Notes: a model not told the origin generated them from the sequence alone. Positions 48,051 to 60,639 are shown, counted from the stretch's first letter. The stretch: DNA of 64,000 nucleotides from Elymus sibiricus (GCA_039707655.1 CM077667.1:415567409-415631408), one strand, 5' to 3'. Translations and numbers: made by a program.

Positions 48051-49620
48051 GGAGGAAGATAGAACTTGATGAGGTTGTTGAACCTTTGTTTCAACCAGAG
48101 AGTAGCGCAGCGCAGAAAGTTGTTTCTGTGGAGCCTACGTTAGTTGAAGAGGAAGTTAATGATGATGATCATGAAGCTTCGGATCAAGTTACTATCGAAC
48201 CTCGTAGGTCGACAAGGACGCATACTGCTCCTGAGTGGTACGGCAACCCTGTCTTAGAGGTCATGTTGTTGAACAACGATGAACCTACGAGCTATGGAGA
48301 AGCGATGATGGGCCCGGATTCCAAGAAATGGTTAGAGGCCATGCAATCCGAGATGGGATCCATGTAAGAAAACAAAGTATGGGCTTTGTAAGTATTACCT
48401 GAAGGGCGAAAGGCCATTCAGAACAAATGGATCTTTAAAAGGAAGACGGACGCGGACGGTAATGTCACCGTCTATAAAGCTCGACTTGTGGCAAAGGTTT
48501 TTTCACAAGTTCAAGGAGTTGACTACGATGAGACTTTCTCACCCGTAGCGATGCTAAAGTCTGTTGGAATTATGTTAGCAGTTGCTGCATTTTTCGATTA
48601 TGAAATCTGGCAGATGGATGTCAAAACATCGTTTCATTAACGGTATCCGTGAGGAAAGGTTGTATGTGATACAACCGGAAGGTTTTGTCAGTTCTAAGGA
48701 TGCTAAAATATATGCAAGCTCCAGCGATCCTTCTATGGACTGGAGCAAGCATCTCGGAGTTGGAATATACGCTTTGATGAGGTGATCAAAGTTTTTGAGT
48801 CTATACAACGTTTATGAGAAACTTGTATTTACAATAAAGTGAGTGGGAGCACTATAGAATTTCTGATAAGTATATGTGGATGACATATTGTTGATCGGAA
48901 ATGATGTAGAATTTCTGGAAAGCATAAAGGGTTGTTTGAAAAGGAGTTTTTCAAAGGAAAACCTGGAATGAAGCTACTTAAATATTGGGCATCTTGATCT
49001 ATAGAGGTAGATCAAGACGTCTGATAAAACTTTCAATGAGTACATACCTTGACAAGATTTTGAAAGAGTTCAAAATGGATCAGTCAAAGAAAGAGTTCTT
49101 GCCTGATTTGTAAGGTGTGGAGTTGAGTGAGACTCAAAGCTCGACCACGGCAGAAGAAAGAGAAAGGACGAAGGTCGTCCCCTATGCCTTATCCATAGGC
49201 TCCGTATAGTATGCCATGCTGTGTACCGCACCTGTGTGTGCCTTGCCATGAGTTTGTCAAGGGGTACAAGAGTGATCCAGGAGTGGATCACTGGACAGCG
49301 GTCAAGATTATCCTTAGTAACTAGAAGACTAAGGAAATATTTCTCGATTATGGAGGTGATAAAGAGTTCGCCGTAAAGGGTTACGTCGGTGCAAGCTTTA
49401 ACACCTATCCAGATGACTCTGAGTAGCAATCCGGATACGTATAGTGGAGCAGCCATTTGGAATAGCTCCAAGTGGAGTGTGGTAGCAGTGTCTACAGTAT
49501 GACATAGAGATTTGCAAAGTACACACGGATCTGAATGTCGCAGACCCATTGACTAAAGACCTCTCTCACATGCAAAGCATGATCGAACCCCAGAACTCAT
49601 TGGGTGTTAGATTCATAACA
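48044..49620 (+). pseudogene. Reverse transcriptase and RNase H remnants of the copia element
   Basis: The frame at 48044-48367 encodes the linker (RRSTRTHTAPEWYG) and the RT start (EAMQSEMGSM). Then come KAIQNKWIFKRKTDADGNV, ARLVAKVFSQVQGVDYDETF, and the active-site block VYVDDILLIGN near 48873, where both Asp codons are kept. The RNase H end is present near 49500-49560. There are at least a dozen stops or frameshifts. Confidence 0.75.
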
Positions 49621-49676
49621 ATGTAAATCACATGGTGATGTGAACTAGATTATTGACTCTAGTGCAAGTGGGAGAC

Positions 49677-51531
49677 TGTTGGAAATATGCCCTAGAGGCA
49701 ATAATAAATTGGTTATTATTATATTTCCTTGTTCGTGATAATCGTTTATTATCCATGCTATAATTGTATTGATTGGAAACTCAAATACATGTGTGGGTAC
49801 ATAGACAACACTGTGTCCCTAGTATGCCTCTAGTTAACTAGTTCGTTGATCAAAGATGGTCAAGGTTTCCTGGCCATAGACATGAGATGTCATTTGATAA
49901 CGGGATCACATCATTAGGAGAATGATGTGATGGACAAGACCCAAACTATAAACATAGCATATGATCGTGTCAGTTTATTGCTATAGTTTTCTGCATGTCA
50001 AGTATCTGTTCCTATGACCATGAGATCATGCAACTCACTGACACCGGAGGAATACCTTGTGCGTATCAAACGTCACAACGTAACTGGGTGACTATAAAGA
50101 TGCTCTACAGGTATCTCCGAGGGTGTCTGTTGAGTGGGCATGGATCAAGACTGGGATTTGTTACTCCGTGTGACGGAGAGGTATCTCAGGGCCCACTCGG
50201 TAATACAACATCACAATAAGCCTTGCAAACAATGTGACTAAGTGTTAGCCATGGGATCTTGTATTACGGAACGAGTAAAGAGACTTGCCGGTAACGAGAT
50301 TGAAGTAGGTATAGATATACCGACGATCGAATCTCGGGCAAGTAACATACCGAAGAACAAAGGGAACAGCGTACGGGATTAACTGAATCCTTGACATAGA
50401 GGTTCAACCGATAAAGATCTTCGTAGAATATGTAGGAACCAATATGGGCATCCAGGTCCCGCTATTGGTTATTGACCGTGGAGGTGTCTCGGTCATGTCT
50501 ACATAGTTCTCGAACCCGCAGGGTCTGCACACTTAAGGTTCGGTGACGTTTTGGTATAGTAGAGTTATGTATGGTGGTGACCGAAGGTTGTTCGGAGTCC
50601 CGGATGAGATCCTGGACGTCACGAGGAGCTCCGGAATGGTCCGGAGGTAAAGATTGATATATAGGAAGTCCTGTTTTGGTCACCGGAAAAGTTTCGAGTA
50701 CTTCGGTAGTGTACCGGGAGTGCCGGGGGCCATCGGGAGGGGTGTCTCGACCCAAAGGACCTCATGGGCTGTGGGAGGAGTCAAACCAGCCCCTAGTGGG
50801 CTGGCCGAACCCCTCACTAAGGCCCATGCGGCTAGGGGTGGGGAAAACCCAAAGGTGGAAAGGTGGAAAGGGTTTCCAAGTGGAGAGGAGGAATCCTACT
50901 CCTAGTAGGATTGGAGTAGGACTCCTCCACCTCCAATTTCGGCCAACCCTTGAGGGTTTGAGGCTGCCTCCTCCCCTCCCTCCTATATATACTAGAAGAT
51001 TTAGAGGGGAGAGCTAACCCTAATTGCCACGTGCTCCCTCTACTTCCTCTAGATCGTTTTCTCCTTTAGTCTAGTTTCGGCGGTGCTTAGGCGAAGCCCT
51101 GCCGGAATAGTTCCACCACCACCGCCGCCGCGCCGTCGCGCTACCGGAGAACTCATCTACCTCTCCACCCCCTCTTGCTGGATCAAGAAGGCGGAGATCG
51201 TCATCGAGCTGTACGTGTGCTGAACGCGGAGGTGCCGTCCGTTCGGCGCTAGATCGGAAGGACCGTGATCAGGATCGCGGGACAGATCGTGATGGGATCG
51301 CGGGATGGATCGTGATTGGATTGCGAGATGGATCGTGATGGGATCGCGGGACGCTCGGCGATTTGGATCGCGAAGACGTTCGACTACATCAACCGCGTTT
51401 CTTAACGCTTCCCGCTTAGCGATCTACAAGGGTATGTAGATCCACTCTCTCTCTCGTAGATGCTCATCACCATGGACAGATCTTGCGTGTGCGTAGGAAA
51501 GTTTTTGTTTCCCATGCAACGTTCCCCAACA
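49677..51531 (+). repeat. 3' LTR of the copia element
   Basis: 1,855 bp, TGTTGG...CCAACA. A purine-rich CAAGTGGGAGAC directly precedes it. It is uninterrupted and so shows the original structure of the LTR that the Athila-type element split. Confidence 0.96.
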
Positions 51532-51536
51532 GGATC

Positions 51537-52585
51537 ATGGCAAAAGGTCACTATGAATTTCATTAAGGCACTTCCCAAATCTGATGGATATACAATCATA
51601 TTAGTAGTGGTGGATCGATTTAATAAATATGCACATTTATTCCTATCAAACTTCCATTTTCTGCTACGGTAGGGGCCAAAGCATTTCTGAGTAGAGTTTT
51701 GAAGTTACATGGGCCTCATACAACTGTGTCTGATAGAGATAAAATCTTCACTAGAATTTTTTGGAAAGATTTGTTTAAACCATGGGATACAAAGTTCACA
51801 TGAGTACTTCTTACCACCCCAGACTCACGGCCAAAGTGAAAGAGTGAACCAATGTTTGGAAATGTTTTGCAGGGTTATGCATGATACTCCTTCTACGTGG
51901 AATGCCTCGCTACCTCGAGCTGAATCTTGCGATAAAACTAATTACCACACTACTTCGGAGTGCTCTCCTATCAAAGCATTGTATGGTTATAAGCCTACCT
52001 ATGGGGCCTTTTCTTCTATACTGTCTTTTGATAATGTGGATGTGGAGCAATGGTTAAGGGATCATCAATACCATTCATCTCTCCTCAAGGTCATCTTCTC
52101 TAAGCTGAAGCAAAATTGAAAGGATATGCTGATCCACATTGGTCACCTCGTTCATTAGCTGTAGGGTCTATGGTTTATCTCAAACTGCAACCCTATGCTC
52201 AATACTCAATTGCGAACAAACCTTGTGCAAAGTTAGCTTACAAGTTTTATGGCCCATTTGAAATACTAGATTGTATTGGACTAGCGTGTTACAAGTTGCA
52301 TTTGCCACCGGAAGCATTGATTCATCCAGTGTTTCATGTCTCTTAGTTCGAAGAAAACATACAGGATCACACTCATGTGTTCTCCACATTGCATGCCCCG
52401 GTGGATTATCTACTTTCAATGTGGTGCCCTAAGCAATTGTTGACCGGAAGCTTCTAAATAGGGATGACAGAGATCTATTGCAGGTTTTGATATGGTGGAC
52501 GATACTGTCTGAGGAAGCGGTCACTTGGGAGAACTATGAGACACTAAAGAAACATTATCGACATGCACGACATGTGAACTAGATC
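51537..52585 (+). pseudogene. Integrase C-terminal half of the outer gypsy element
   Basis: Resumes from 32480 with WQKVTMNFIKALPKSDGYTI and VVVDRFNKYAHL (first catalytic Asp region). Then STSYHPQ-like TTPDSRPK (shifted), GQSERVNQCLEMFCRVM (catalytic Glu), PIKALYGYKPTYGAF and, at 52116-52346, WSPRSLAVGSMVYLKLQPYA...YKFYGPFEIL. It ends EEAVTWENYETLKKHYRHA, a chromodomain-type tail. Interrupted by stops and shifts. Confidence 0.8.
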
Positions 52586-52600
52586 TCAAGGCGTCCACAA

Positions 52601-52791
52601 TGTTAGCACCAACCCTGCGTGATGAACCTAACCAGCTCAGGTACATGCGATCGCCAAGGGAAGGCGCAGATGCTTCAGCTTAAACATGAGTCCAGCATGG
52701 GCCAAATGGGTCGTGTAGTGTGTGTGGGCTGTGACAGTGAGCGGTAGTTGTTGGGGTTGGTTTAAATAGCAAAGTGTGGTGATGGTGGTGG

Positions 52792-52835
<44 letters not shown>

Positions 52836-52987
52836 CTCTCTCTTATTCCCTCTCGTCAGACCCCCCTTCCCTCTCATGTATCTTCTTCTTCCTCAAGACT
52901 TCTCCCAAACTTGTACCTCTGATCTAAGTGTCAACTATTACTATATACTTACATGTCGATTATGATCCGTGGTGTGTGGACATCACA
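52601..52987 (+). repeat. 3' LTR of the outer gypsy element
   Basis: 387 bp, TGTTAGCACC...GGACATCACA, clearly related to but well diverged from the 5' copy. It contains a (TG)21 run at 52793-52834. Confidence 0.8.
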
Positions 52988-52992
52988 TTGTG

Positions 52993-53096
52993 GGGGATCG
53001 GTTCCCGAGGGACCAGGTTGTAATTTATGTTCTCTGCATGGTGCTTTATACCACTTTATCTTTAATATAAGATCCGGGGTCTTTTCGCAAAAAAGT
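52993..53096 (+). mobile_element. LINE-like poly-A end, right flank of the stack
   Basis: GTTGTAATTTATGTTCTCTG ... TTTAATATAAGATCCGGGGT then TCTTTTCGCAAAAAA. It looks like the 3' end of a non-LTR element whose other part lies left of 26080. Confidence 0.45.
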
Positions 53097-53532
53097 ACTC
53101 TGTAACCACATTTAAAAACATTTTGTACAATTCTCCATTTAACCTATTTGTATACCTTTAATGGGAATTTTGCAAGAAGTGATAGCAAACAGAAAGGATT
53201 TATAGAAATCATACGAATTAAAATCTAAAAATTCCAAAAAAAATCTATCCAAATAAATCCTTAGTCATAGATGCATGTAACTTGGACTTCACCCATTTTT
53301 GGACCTACATTTGTTGGACACCAAACTTTATAGCGGTTTCAACAAGAGATTCTAGCTGGAGAAATATCCAAATGGAACCCCCCCACCTTGTGTGGAAACA
53401 CGGAAACTAAATCGTGAACTCTAGGATGAGAACACACCTGGCTTAGATCATTGCATCATCGGATATCTGCTCTTTTATCTTACCATTAAAGATGTATTTA
53501 CATTGCATACTTTCTTTTCTATTTTATATATA
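53097..53532. other. Unassigned intergenic sequence
   Basis: AT-rich, no ORF with a recognisable domain and no clear repeat ends seen. Confidence 0.4.
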
Positions 53533-53604
53533 CTTCCTCCGTTACAAACGTTTTTTACACTATAATAGTGTCAAAAATGCTCTTATATTATGGGACGAAT
53601 AGAG
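53533..53604. mobile_element. Stowaway MITE (72 bp, degenerate)
   Basis: CTTCCTCCGTTACAAACGTT ... TATTATGGGACGAATAGAG with TA on both sides (53531-53532, 53605-53606). The centre is ACTATAATAGTG. Confidence 0.75.
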
Positions 53605-53822
53605 TAAAAATCAAATCATACACATCCATCACAACTTGACACACCTGCCTACCATGTCCTCCTCCTTCGTAGCACCATAATCTGGATGCTTGCTTACCCC
53701 TCGGCATCCATCAGACTCGACACACCTACCTACCAACCAACCATGCATGGAAAAAGAATTTGCATTGTACTATTATCCTATTTATATTCAATAAATATTT
53801 TACAACTATAGACAACCAAATA

Positions 53823-54080
53823 CCCCTTCCGTTTCTTTGTACTCCGCATATAAGATTTGTGTCAAGCCAAACTTTACGAAGTTTGACCAAATTTATTTTA
53901 AGAAATATGAACACATACAATACCAAATATATACAATATGAAACTACAATGTATAAATAATCTAATGATATTGATTTGGTATTGTGAATGTTGATATTTT
54001 TTTTCTATAAATTTGATCAAAGTAGAGATATTTTGACTTTAGACAAAGGTTATATGCGGACTAAAAAGAAACGGAGGGAA
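53823..54080. mobile_element. Stowaway-type MITE (258 bp)
   Basis: CCCCTTCCGTTTCTTTGTAC and its inverse CTAAAAAGAAACGGAGGGAA are flanked by TA (53821-53822, 54081-54082). The arms extend inward as TCCGCATATAAG and TTATATGCGGA. Confidence 0.85.
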
Positions 54081-54082
54081 TA

Positions 54083-55870
54083 CAATAAGTTCTATGTATT
54101 TTAAATTTTGGTTCACATGTTATTAGTCTAAATATTTTTATTTCACATCATTAAATTGCATTAAAATGTATTGCAACTAATTCCACGCAGCAACGCGTGG
54201 GGTATCATCATTTACATAAACACTTTGTAATTTGCTCGGCTGTAACGGGTTGACATTCGCGAAATATAATCCATACTACAATTCAGCTGAGGATTCCCTC
54301 TCCACTTTAAAAAAGAACTCTGCATAATTTCCGTAAATAAAAAAAGGAACTCCGCATAATTCCCATGCATCATTCCACATCGGCACAACAACAAGATGAC
54401 ATCCGATGCTTGCAGTACAACTAGCCAATTGAAGACACAACACCACGCAGCCGATAAGCTCTAAACGGCGGGTGCCGCATGGACCACGGTTTTCAGAAGA
54501 CACATGCCATTTTCCGGCGACGTACGGCAGTCCCCATGGGCCATGGTCTCCCTCCGATCCAGAGAACCGGAGCCTGCTGCTACGGACGGACAGCGACGGC
54601 ACTCCCGCTCATCGCGCGCCGCGCGTGGCATCCGATCGACGACGATGCCACCACCACCACGACCGGTGCGTTCGGTTGGGTCGGGGCGGCGTACGTGGAG
54701 GCCCCCGCCGCCGTCGGTAGAGGTTTGGTCCAGACCCCGCCGTTAACCCGCCTGGGGCCCTGCACGGAAGTCGGCTACCCGCCTTTTCGCCGGCTACCCC
54801 CTTCGTGCTCTATCCACTGCCGCCGCGAATCACGAGCCGTCGCCGTGGCACGGACGGGCGGCGCTCCTGTTTCGGATGCCCGGGCTCGTTGGTTTCTGAA
54901 AGACTCCAGGATTCCTTCACTCCCAGCGAAGGCAACAGAGCACCTGGACTCCTTGAAAGATTCCAGAAGCAGCAAATTCTCAAGGCCCCTGCCAACTTGA
55001 ACCTTTACGAGTTACGACAACCAAGTGGCACAGTAACAAGTATCTAAAGCAGGATCCGTCGCGCATGCATGAACTGCATGCAACTGGGTAGGTAACTGGC
55101 CAACTGGACTAGTTGAAGATACAGTTGAATTGCAGTCTACGGACGTCGAGCAACGAGTGAAATGAGCCGTCAGGAATTCAAAACGGGGAAGAACCGAATC
55201 GTGTGATCGGCATGCGACGGTGACGGGTGATTGCTGGTTTAACCGATGGCTCGTGTCCATCGCTGTTTGGCCAACTTTGGCGAAGGGGTACTTTATTCTG
55301 TGATGGTTGATTGCCACTTGAGGAGTGGAGTCATATTACGCGTTGCTCGTGTCTGGCCTTTACCATGTCAATCAAAAAAAGAAAAAGAAAAAGTTTGGAA
55401 ATAGCTGGTTGTTGTTGCTGCATGTGCTTGTCCCGTCTTGCAGCTATAGCTGGTTGAGTAGTACTACTCCAGTGCGCAGGAACCTTTTCCTCTTTTTTTT
55501 CTAAATTGTGAATTTCATCTCGATTAAATCATTCACGTCCTTGCAAAAACACCCTTACAAACTTAAAGATACATCTACCCTTACAAAATTTAAAGATACA
55601 TCTAGATGCCTAGGGCAGCGAAGTGTTCTCCCTCCTGCATCCACCATCGATGCCTTTGACAAACTGGTCGAAACTTAGAAGCTTGTAGAAGCCGCGGATG
55701 TAAAGTTGTCGATATAGACCAAAAGACACCGACGGCCGCGATCTACGTAGCAAGTCATCGCACGAGAGAAGAAAACACCGTAGAGGGAATGTACAATGCC
55801 AGTTTCCAATAGACAAAGCCGGAACACAAATTTCACACTCTCCAACGAGGTCGAGGCTGGGCATTCTTAC
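54083..55870. other. Intergenic sequence with a GC-rich block
   Basis: The block 54470-55000 is GC-rich and holds overlapping frames on both strands (longest 173 aa, plus strand); none resembles a known protein. From 55540 there is a fragment with two copies of CTTAAAGATACATCTA-like sequence (55561-55605). It looks like part of a repeat, unassigned. Confidence 0.4.
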
Positions 55871-55939
55871 TGCTTGGAATGGTTATATTTTCTAGGGCCG
55901 AAAAGAATTTGAAAATAAGTATTTTTTGTCCATGCAACT

Positions 55940-56103
55940 CACATCAGTTCACTCAGGAGAAACATAGATTCTTAGAAATATTTATGGGCCATGTGTGCAC
56001 AAGAGGAAAAGTTGGAATTTCTTGACTGGTTTCATAACATTCAAACCCCAGACGATGTTAACTGGCTAATATTGGGAGACTTCAATTATATTAGGTACCC
56101 CGA
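55940..56103 (+). pseudogene. LINE endonuclease fragment, left part
   Basis: The frame encodes EEKLEFLDWFHNIQTPDDV followed by WLILGDFNYIRYPD. GDFN is the conserved EEP-endonuclease motif of non-LTR retrotransposons. It is cut after the codon at 56103 by the LTR insertion and resumes at 63294. At least one stop lies just upstream. Confidence 0.8.
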
Positions 56104-59100
56104 TGTAACAGCCCGGAATCGACGCTCCAGAAGATTCCCGTTTTATGTCCTTTCTCGTCGTGTGATTCGAGTAGTTGTTGCATTCATCATCGCATCATTC
56201 GCATCATCTTGCATAGCATCGTCACTCGTTTTCGAAAACTTGCATCCGTTCGTAGATGCCGGTTCTCTCCGTTCGTGTCGTCGACCGTTTCGAGTCCAAC
56301 CACACACGCACGCGCCCGCGGCATAAAAAAATATCGTTTTAAAAGCGTGCGAAAAATATTCTCGGATTGGGTCGAAACTTGGCATACGGTCTTGTTATAT
56401 TGTAGGTAGACCGCCTGCCAAGTTTCGTCGCAATCAGAGGTCGTTTGATACCCGAACGGTCGACCGTAGCGGCACCGTCATCGGTTTATATTGTCGGACG
56501 TTTCGGTTTCTAAAACTCTGTGCCGGGCCGCACCACTTCTCTCTTCTCAGCCCACACCCCCTCTACACAGCCCACCGCAGCCCACCTAAACCTCCCCCCG
56601 CGACCAGAGCCGTCCGATTACGATCGAACGGCTCGAATCGCCCTCAAACCCTCAAACCCTAGCCCCCTTACTATATATAGACACCCTCTAGTCCATTTTT
56701 GGCCAGCCCTAGTCAAACCCCAGCCTCCCCTAACCTCCAGCCGCATCCCACCTCGAAATCCGTGCGCCGCCAGCCCGCATCCGCCACTTGGCGCCGCCGC
56801 CGCCGTCGTTTCGGCCAACCGCAGCGCGCCACGTCACCCTGAGCCGCCCCCGCGGCCAATCGGGAGCTGCCACGCAGCCCTCAGCCAGCATCCCACCGTG
56901 CGGGCCGCCCGAGCCCATCGCAGCAACCGCCGGCCGGCTCCCCCGAGCCAGCCCGACCTGCAGCTGCCCGCTCGCTCCTGCGGCCGCCCCTCGCGGGAGC
57001 TCGTCGCCGGGGTCCCCGCGCTCGACCCCGCCATATCCGCGCCCCTGTCCTGCTGCGCCCCGCCGGCCGTCGCGGCACGCCTGCAGCACCGACGCCATGG
57101 CCGCCTCCCGGAGCTCCCTCGCCGGATCTCCGTCCTCGCTCGTCGCCAGTCGACCAAACCCCGCCGGACCTCGCCGCTGCCGGGAACGGGATCCCCGCCC
57201 CCGGATCCGTTGAGTCCGGCCATCCCAGGAGCCCCGTCGCCTCCAAGCCGCGCCGGCAGCCTCGCCGTCGATCCAGGCCGGCCCTGCCCTCCTCGATCTA
57301 GGCGGGATCGGGAGGCAGATGCCGCCGCGTTGACCGGCCTCGCCAGTCGCGTGGGCCCTGTGGCCTCCCCGGCCCAGCTCGCCTCCCCTCGGCCCGTTTC
57401 AGTTCTGGTCCACGAGGCCCAATGTAAGCACCCTGTCCAGCCACGAATATGACTAGTCCTCGGAATTTCTTATCATGTTGCATATTGTGAGGCTTGTAAC
57501 TTGGTGCTCGGTTGTCCGTTTGATATGATCAAAATATGTAGGAGTATCTAGAGTTTGTGCTCTACATGATGGTTCCACTTGCATGCATAATAGGATGCAT
57601 TTAGCTGCTGTAAATTGTGTTGCAAAAGTGCATCATGTCGTAGTTTGCGAATCTGTTATTTTATTCAATGTTGTGTGGATGATTGCAACTCAACCGTAGG
57701 CCTTTTGCATGTGATGTCTTCATGAGAATTGCCCTATGTGATGTCTATTTTCATGCCATTCCTCTGGTTGCTAGGTAGGACTTCATTAACATGTAAATTT
57801 CCTGCTCTCAAGTAGCCATCGCGTTAAAACTGAAATCTGTTAACGAAGAGTTCCGTTTTGTGAGCATCATATTAAGCAATCCATGACCCGTATGAACATG
57901 TGCCAATGGTATGTTTTGTTGTGTGTCATGTCTTCTTGCTGTTGGTGTCCTTGCCATGGTCATAGAGGGTAGTTATGCTACTGTTATTGCCATGCCTACA
58001 TGCCTAATCAAACTGCAGTTTTGGGAGATGGTGAAAGTCTGAAACTGTTATTTTGTTGCCATGTTGCCATGTGATTTGCTATTGATCTAGGAGTCTTTTC
58101 TGGTTGCTCCCAAGGAGTCTTTTGTTAAGCATGTTGTTGTCTACCTGGTTGTCCCATTTGTTGCCATGTATAGGATTTGCATCATAGTTATTTCTGTTGT
58201 CCAACATGCCAATCTGTTAAAAACTGTTGCACATGTCTACTCTAATTTTCACCAAGTCTGAGAATCTGTTTTCTTCAAAATGCCATATTGTGTTGATGCT
58301 AGTCATGATTCTATGCATAATTAGACCTTGCCACCATGGAATGAATTGTAGTGCATCATGTCCTCTACCTTGCTGTTAAGTTTCATGCCAATATATAACT
58401 TGTAGCATATAGTTTTACTGCTGCTAATATGCCTTCGTGAAAAACTGCTATGCTAAAAAACTGTGATTTTCACTAAGTCCTAATCTGCTATATTTTGTTG
58501 CCATGTTGTGAGCTTCCTACCATGTGATCCATGACTCTTTTGAGTATGTTATGTGAAGATGAAATGAAGTGTGTGTTATATGCTACTACCCCATGCTTAG
58601 TTTGTGCATTTTAGAATCTTGTAGCTTGTTGTTTTCATGTGTGCAATATGCTATGTTGCAGTTTTGGGCAGATTTTGAATAAAACTTGTGTTGGTTATTG
58701 TGGTTGAACCGTAGCTCCGTTTTTAACATGTCATATATGAAACTTGCCTAGAATTTCATGTAGTTTCATAATATCTTGCTGAATTCATGATTTGAAATGT
58801 TTGTGGTTGTAATTTTCATGCATTTTGCATTCATGTCATGTTCATCTTGTGAAGGTCATATCTTTTAGACCGTAGCTCCGTTTGGGATGTTCCATATATG
58901 TAAACCGACTAGAATGACGTGTAGAATTGCATGGTATACTTTATTTTCCTGTTCAATAAATATAAAACATGATTAGTTCAGATCTGGACCAATCTCGAAA
59001 TTAACATATGGGGTCGTCTCGGAAATGCTATATGTTGTTTCCGGTCTCATTTAAGATGCCTAGATAGTGTAGTTTAATTATGCTTCACCTCTTGCCATGT

Positions 59101-60012
59101 TGAACAACATTTATTATTGTCATGTACCTAAATGAGAGTGAACTAAATATTCGAATGTGGAGTTTTGTCAATATGCAACTCGTTGCATATTGAGCTCTAC
59201 TTAATGTGTAGAAGTTGATTGTTGTGTTTGCCATGTCATGCATAACATGCATCATATTTGAAGTGCATCATGTCATGCATATGTCGTGGTGTATCGTATG
59301 TTGATTGTTTGTTCCGGATTGCTTCTTCTCGATAGAGTTCCAAAAGCGTTCGGAGTGTGAGGATTCGTTTGACTACGTTGGCTCATCTTCTTCACGGATT
59401 TGTTCTTCTTCCAAGCGGGATCTCAGGCAAGATGACCATTTCCCTGGATACCATTACTATCATTGCCATGCTAGATGTCTCGTTTCTATCGCTTGTCTCG
59501 CTACCTACCACTTATATGTCAAGCCTCCAAATTGCCATGAAAAGCCTCTAACCCTTCCACATCCCAGCAAACCTTTGTTTGGCTATGTTACCGCTTGCTC
59601 AGCCCTTCTTATAGCATTGCTAGTTGCAGGTGCAATTCTTTCCATGTGCAACATGGACATTTTTTTGTCATATATTGTTAACTTCCAAACGTTCGGTAGT
59701 TTGCATCAGGTCCGAACGAGCGATAAGTTGCCTCCTGGCTCCAGTGCGCTCTACCTTCGTATCGTCCGAATTCTTTTTTCTCAAAAAAGTGCAGCCATGA
59801 GATTCGAACGTTGCACCTGTTGCATGCGTTGCCCTCCTGGTAACCACCACAGCTAAGTGCATTTCATGATTAAAGGTACGTTAGTTTTCTTGTTATCGCA
59901 CCACTGTTCCTTTGCATCTACAGCCAACAAAGTAGGCTATAATTTTGGTGTGTGGTGCCTTGGACTCGAACCTGAGTCTCTAGTAACTAATGTCAACTCC
60001 TACGGTAGACTT

Positions 60013-60028
60013 AAACGGACGTCCGTTT
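60013..60028. repeat. Perfect 16-bp palindrome
   Basis: AAACGGACGTCCGTTT; a related GGACGTCCGTGTCCGG occurs ~35 bases further on (60062-60077). Confidence 0.9.
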
Positions 60029-60639
60029 TATCCAGATCTCGTCCATTTGCGTCTAGAAATTGGACGTCCGTGTCCGGCTTTTGTCCGAGTCGCCCAACGC
60101 GGCAGACTGGCCCAAAAAATATCCGGTCGCCCCTCACCTCGCTCGTCCACGTCTCTCCATGTGCCACAGCTCGTGTCGCCCTGCCCCACCCCGTAGTTGT
60201 CGCCGCAGCCCCGCCCTGTAGCCGTCGACCCGCGGCTCATGCCTCCTCGCCCCGACACGTAGCTCGCGCTGCCCCGCCATGCCCTGCGCAGGCCCGCGTG
60301 TTGTACTTCGTCGATCCGTGGCTCGGCAGCGAGTACGACGAGGGGGAGATGCGGCGGGTGCTGCTGGTGGGCTCGCTCAGCCCGCTCAAGCTCGTTGTGT
60401 GCCCGCCCATGCTCGCCAGCGCGACTGCCGCACCCGTCAACGCCCACACAAGCTTGCGAGCGCACCCACCGTGGTTGACCCCGCCCGCGCATGCCGTGCC
60501 CGTCCGCTTGCCGGCTCCCGCCCCTACCGATGCACTGCTCGACGTGCTCACCCGCGCCCGACTGCCCTTCGCCCGCGCCCGCTAGTGTACTAATATGAGT
60601 TTCTATAAGAAATTGAACCAACGATATCATGGTCCCAAT

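Larger units (their letters stand above)
32481..51531 (+). mobile_element. Ty1/copia element, Angela/WIS/BARE-1-like, split by a gypsy insertion
   Basis: Both LTRs begin TGTTGGAAATATGCCCTAGA and end CGTTCCCCAACA. A perfect GGATC duplication flanks the element (32476-32480, 51532-51536). The 5' LTR is 32481-33787 continued at 44103-44665; the 3' LTR is 49677-51531. The internal region 44666-49676 contains gag, protease, integrase, RT and RNase H remnants in copia order. It disrupts the integrase of the outer gypsy element. Confidence 0.95.
26080..52987 (+). mobile_element. Outer Ty3/gypsy element (chromovirus-like), old, with nested insertions
   Basis: It is defined by two related LTRs: 26080-26210 plus 28206-28451 on the left and 52601-52987 on the right. 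They begin TGTCAGCACC/TGTTAGCACC and share GCTTAAACATGAGTCC-like and CCCTTCCCTCTC blocks. Flanking pentamers are TTGTA (26075-26079) and TTGTG (52988-52992), a probable decayed duplication. The primer site TGGTATCATAT starts at 28454, two bases after the LTR, matching initiator-Met tRNA. Gag, protease, RT, RNase H and integrase remnants follow in the usual gypsy order (integrase after RT). Confidence 0.85.

Noticed and set aside
54479..55000. 173-aa plus-strand ORF
   Set aside because: No recognisable domain, similar-length frames on the other strand, and no splice-supported extension; likely GC-driven chance.
56520..57452. 310-aa Pro/Arg/Ser-rich plus-strand ORF
   Set aside because: Lies in the GC-rich block of the large LTR, with overlapping frames on both strands and no domain.
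59305..59856. 183-aa ORF with a hydrophobic stretch suggesting a membrane protein
   Set aside because: It spans the junction of the large LTR and the nested insert, so the frame is accidental.
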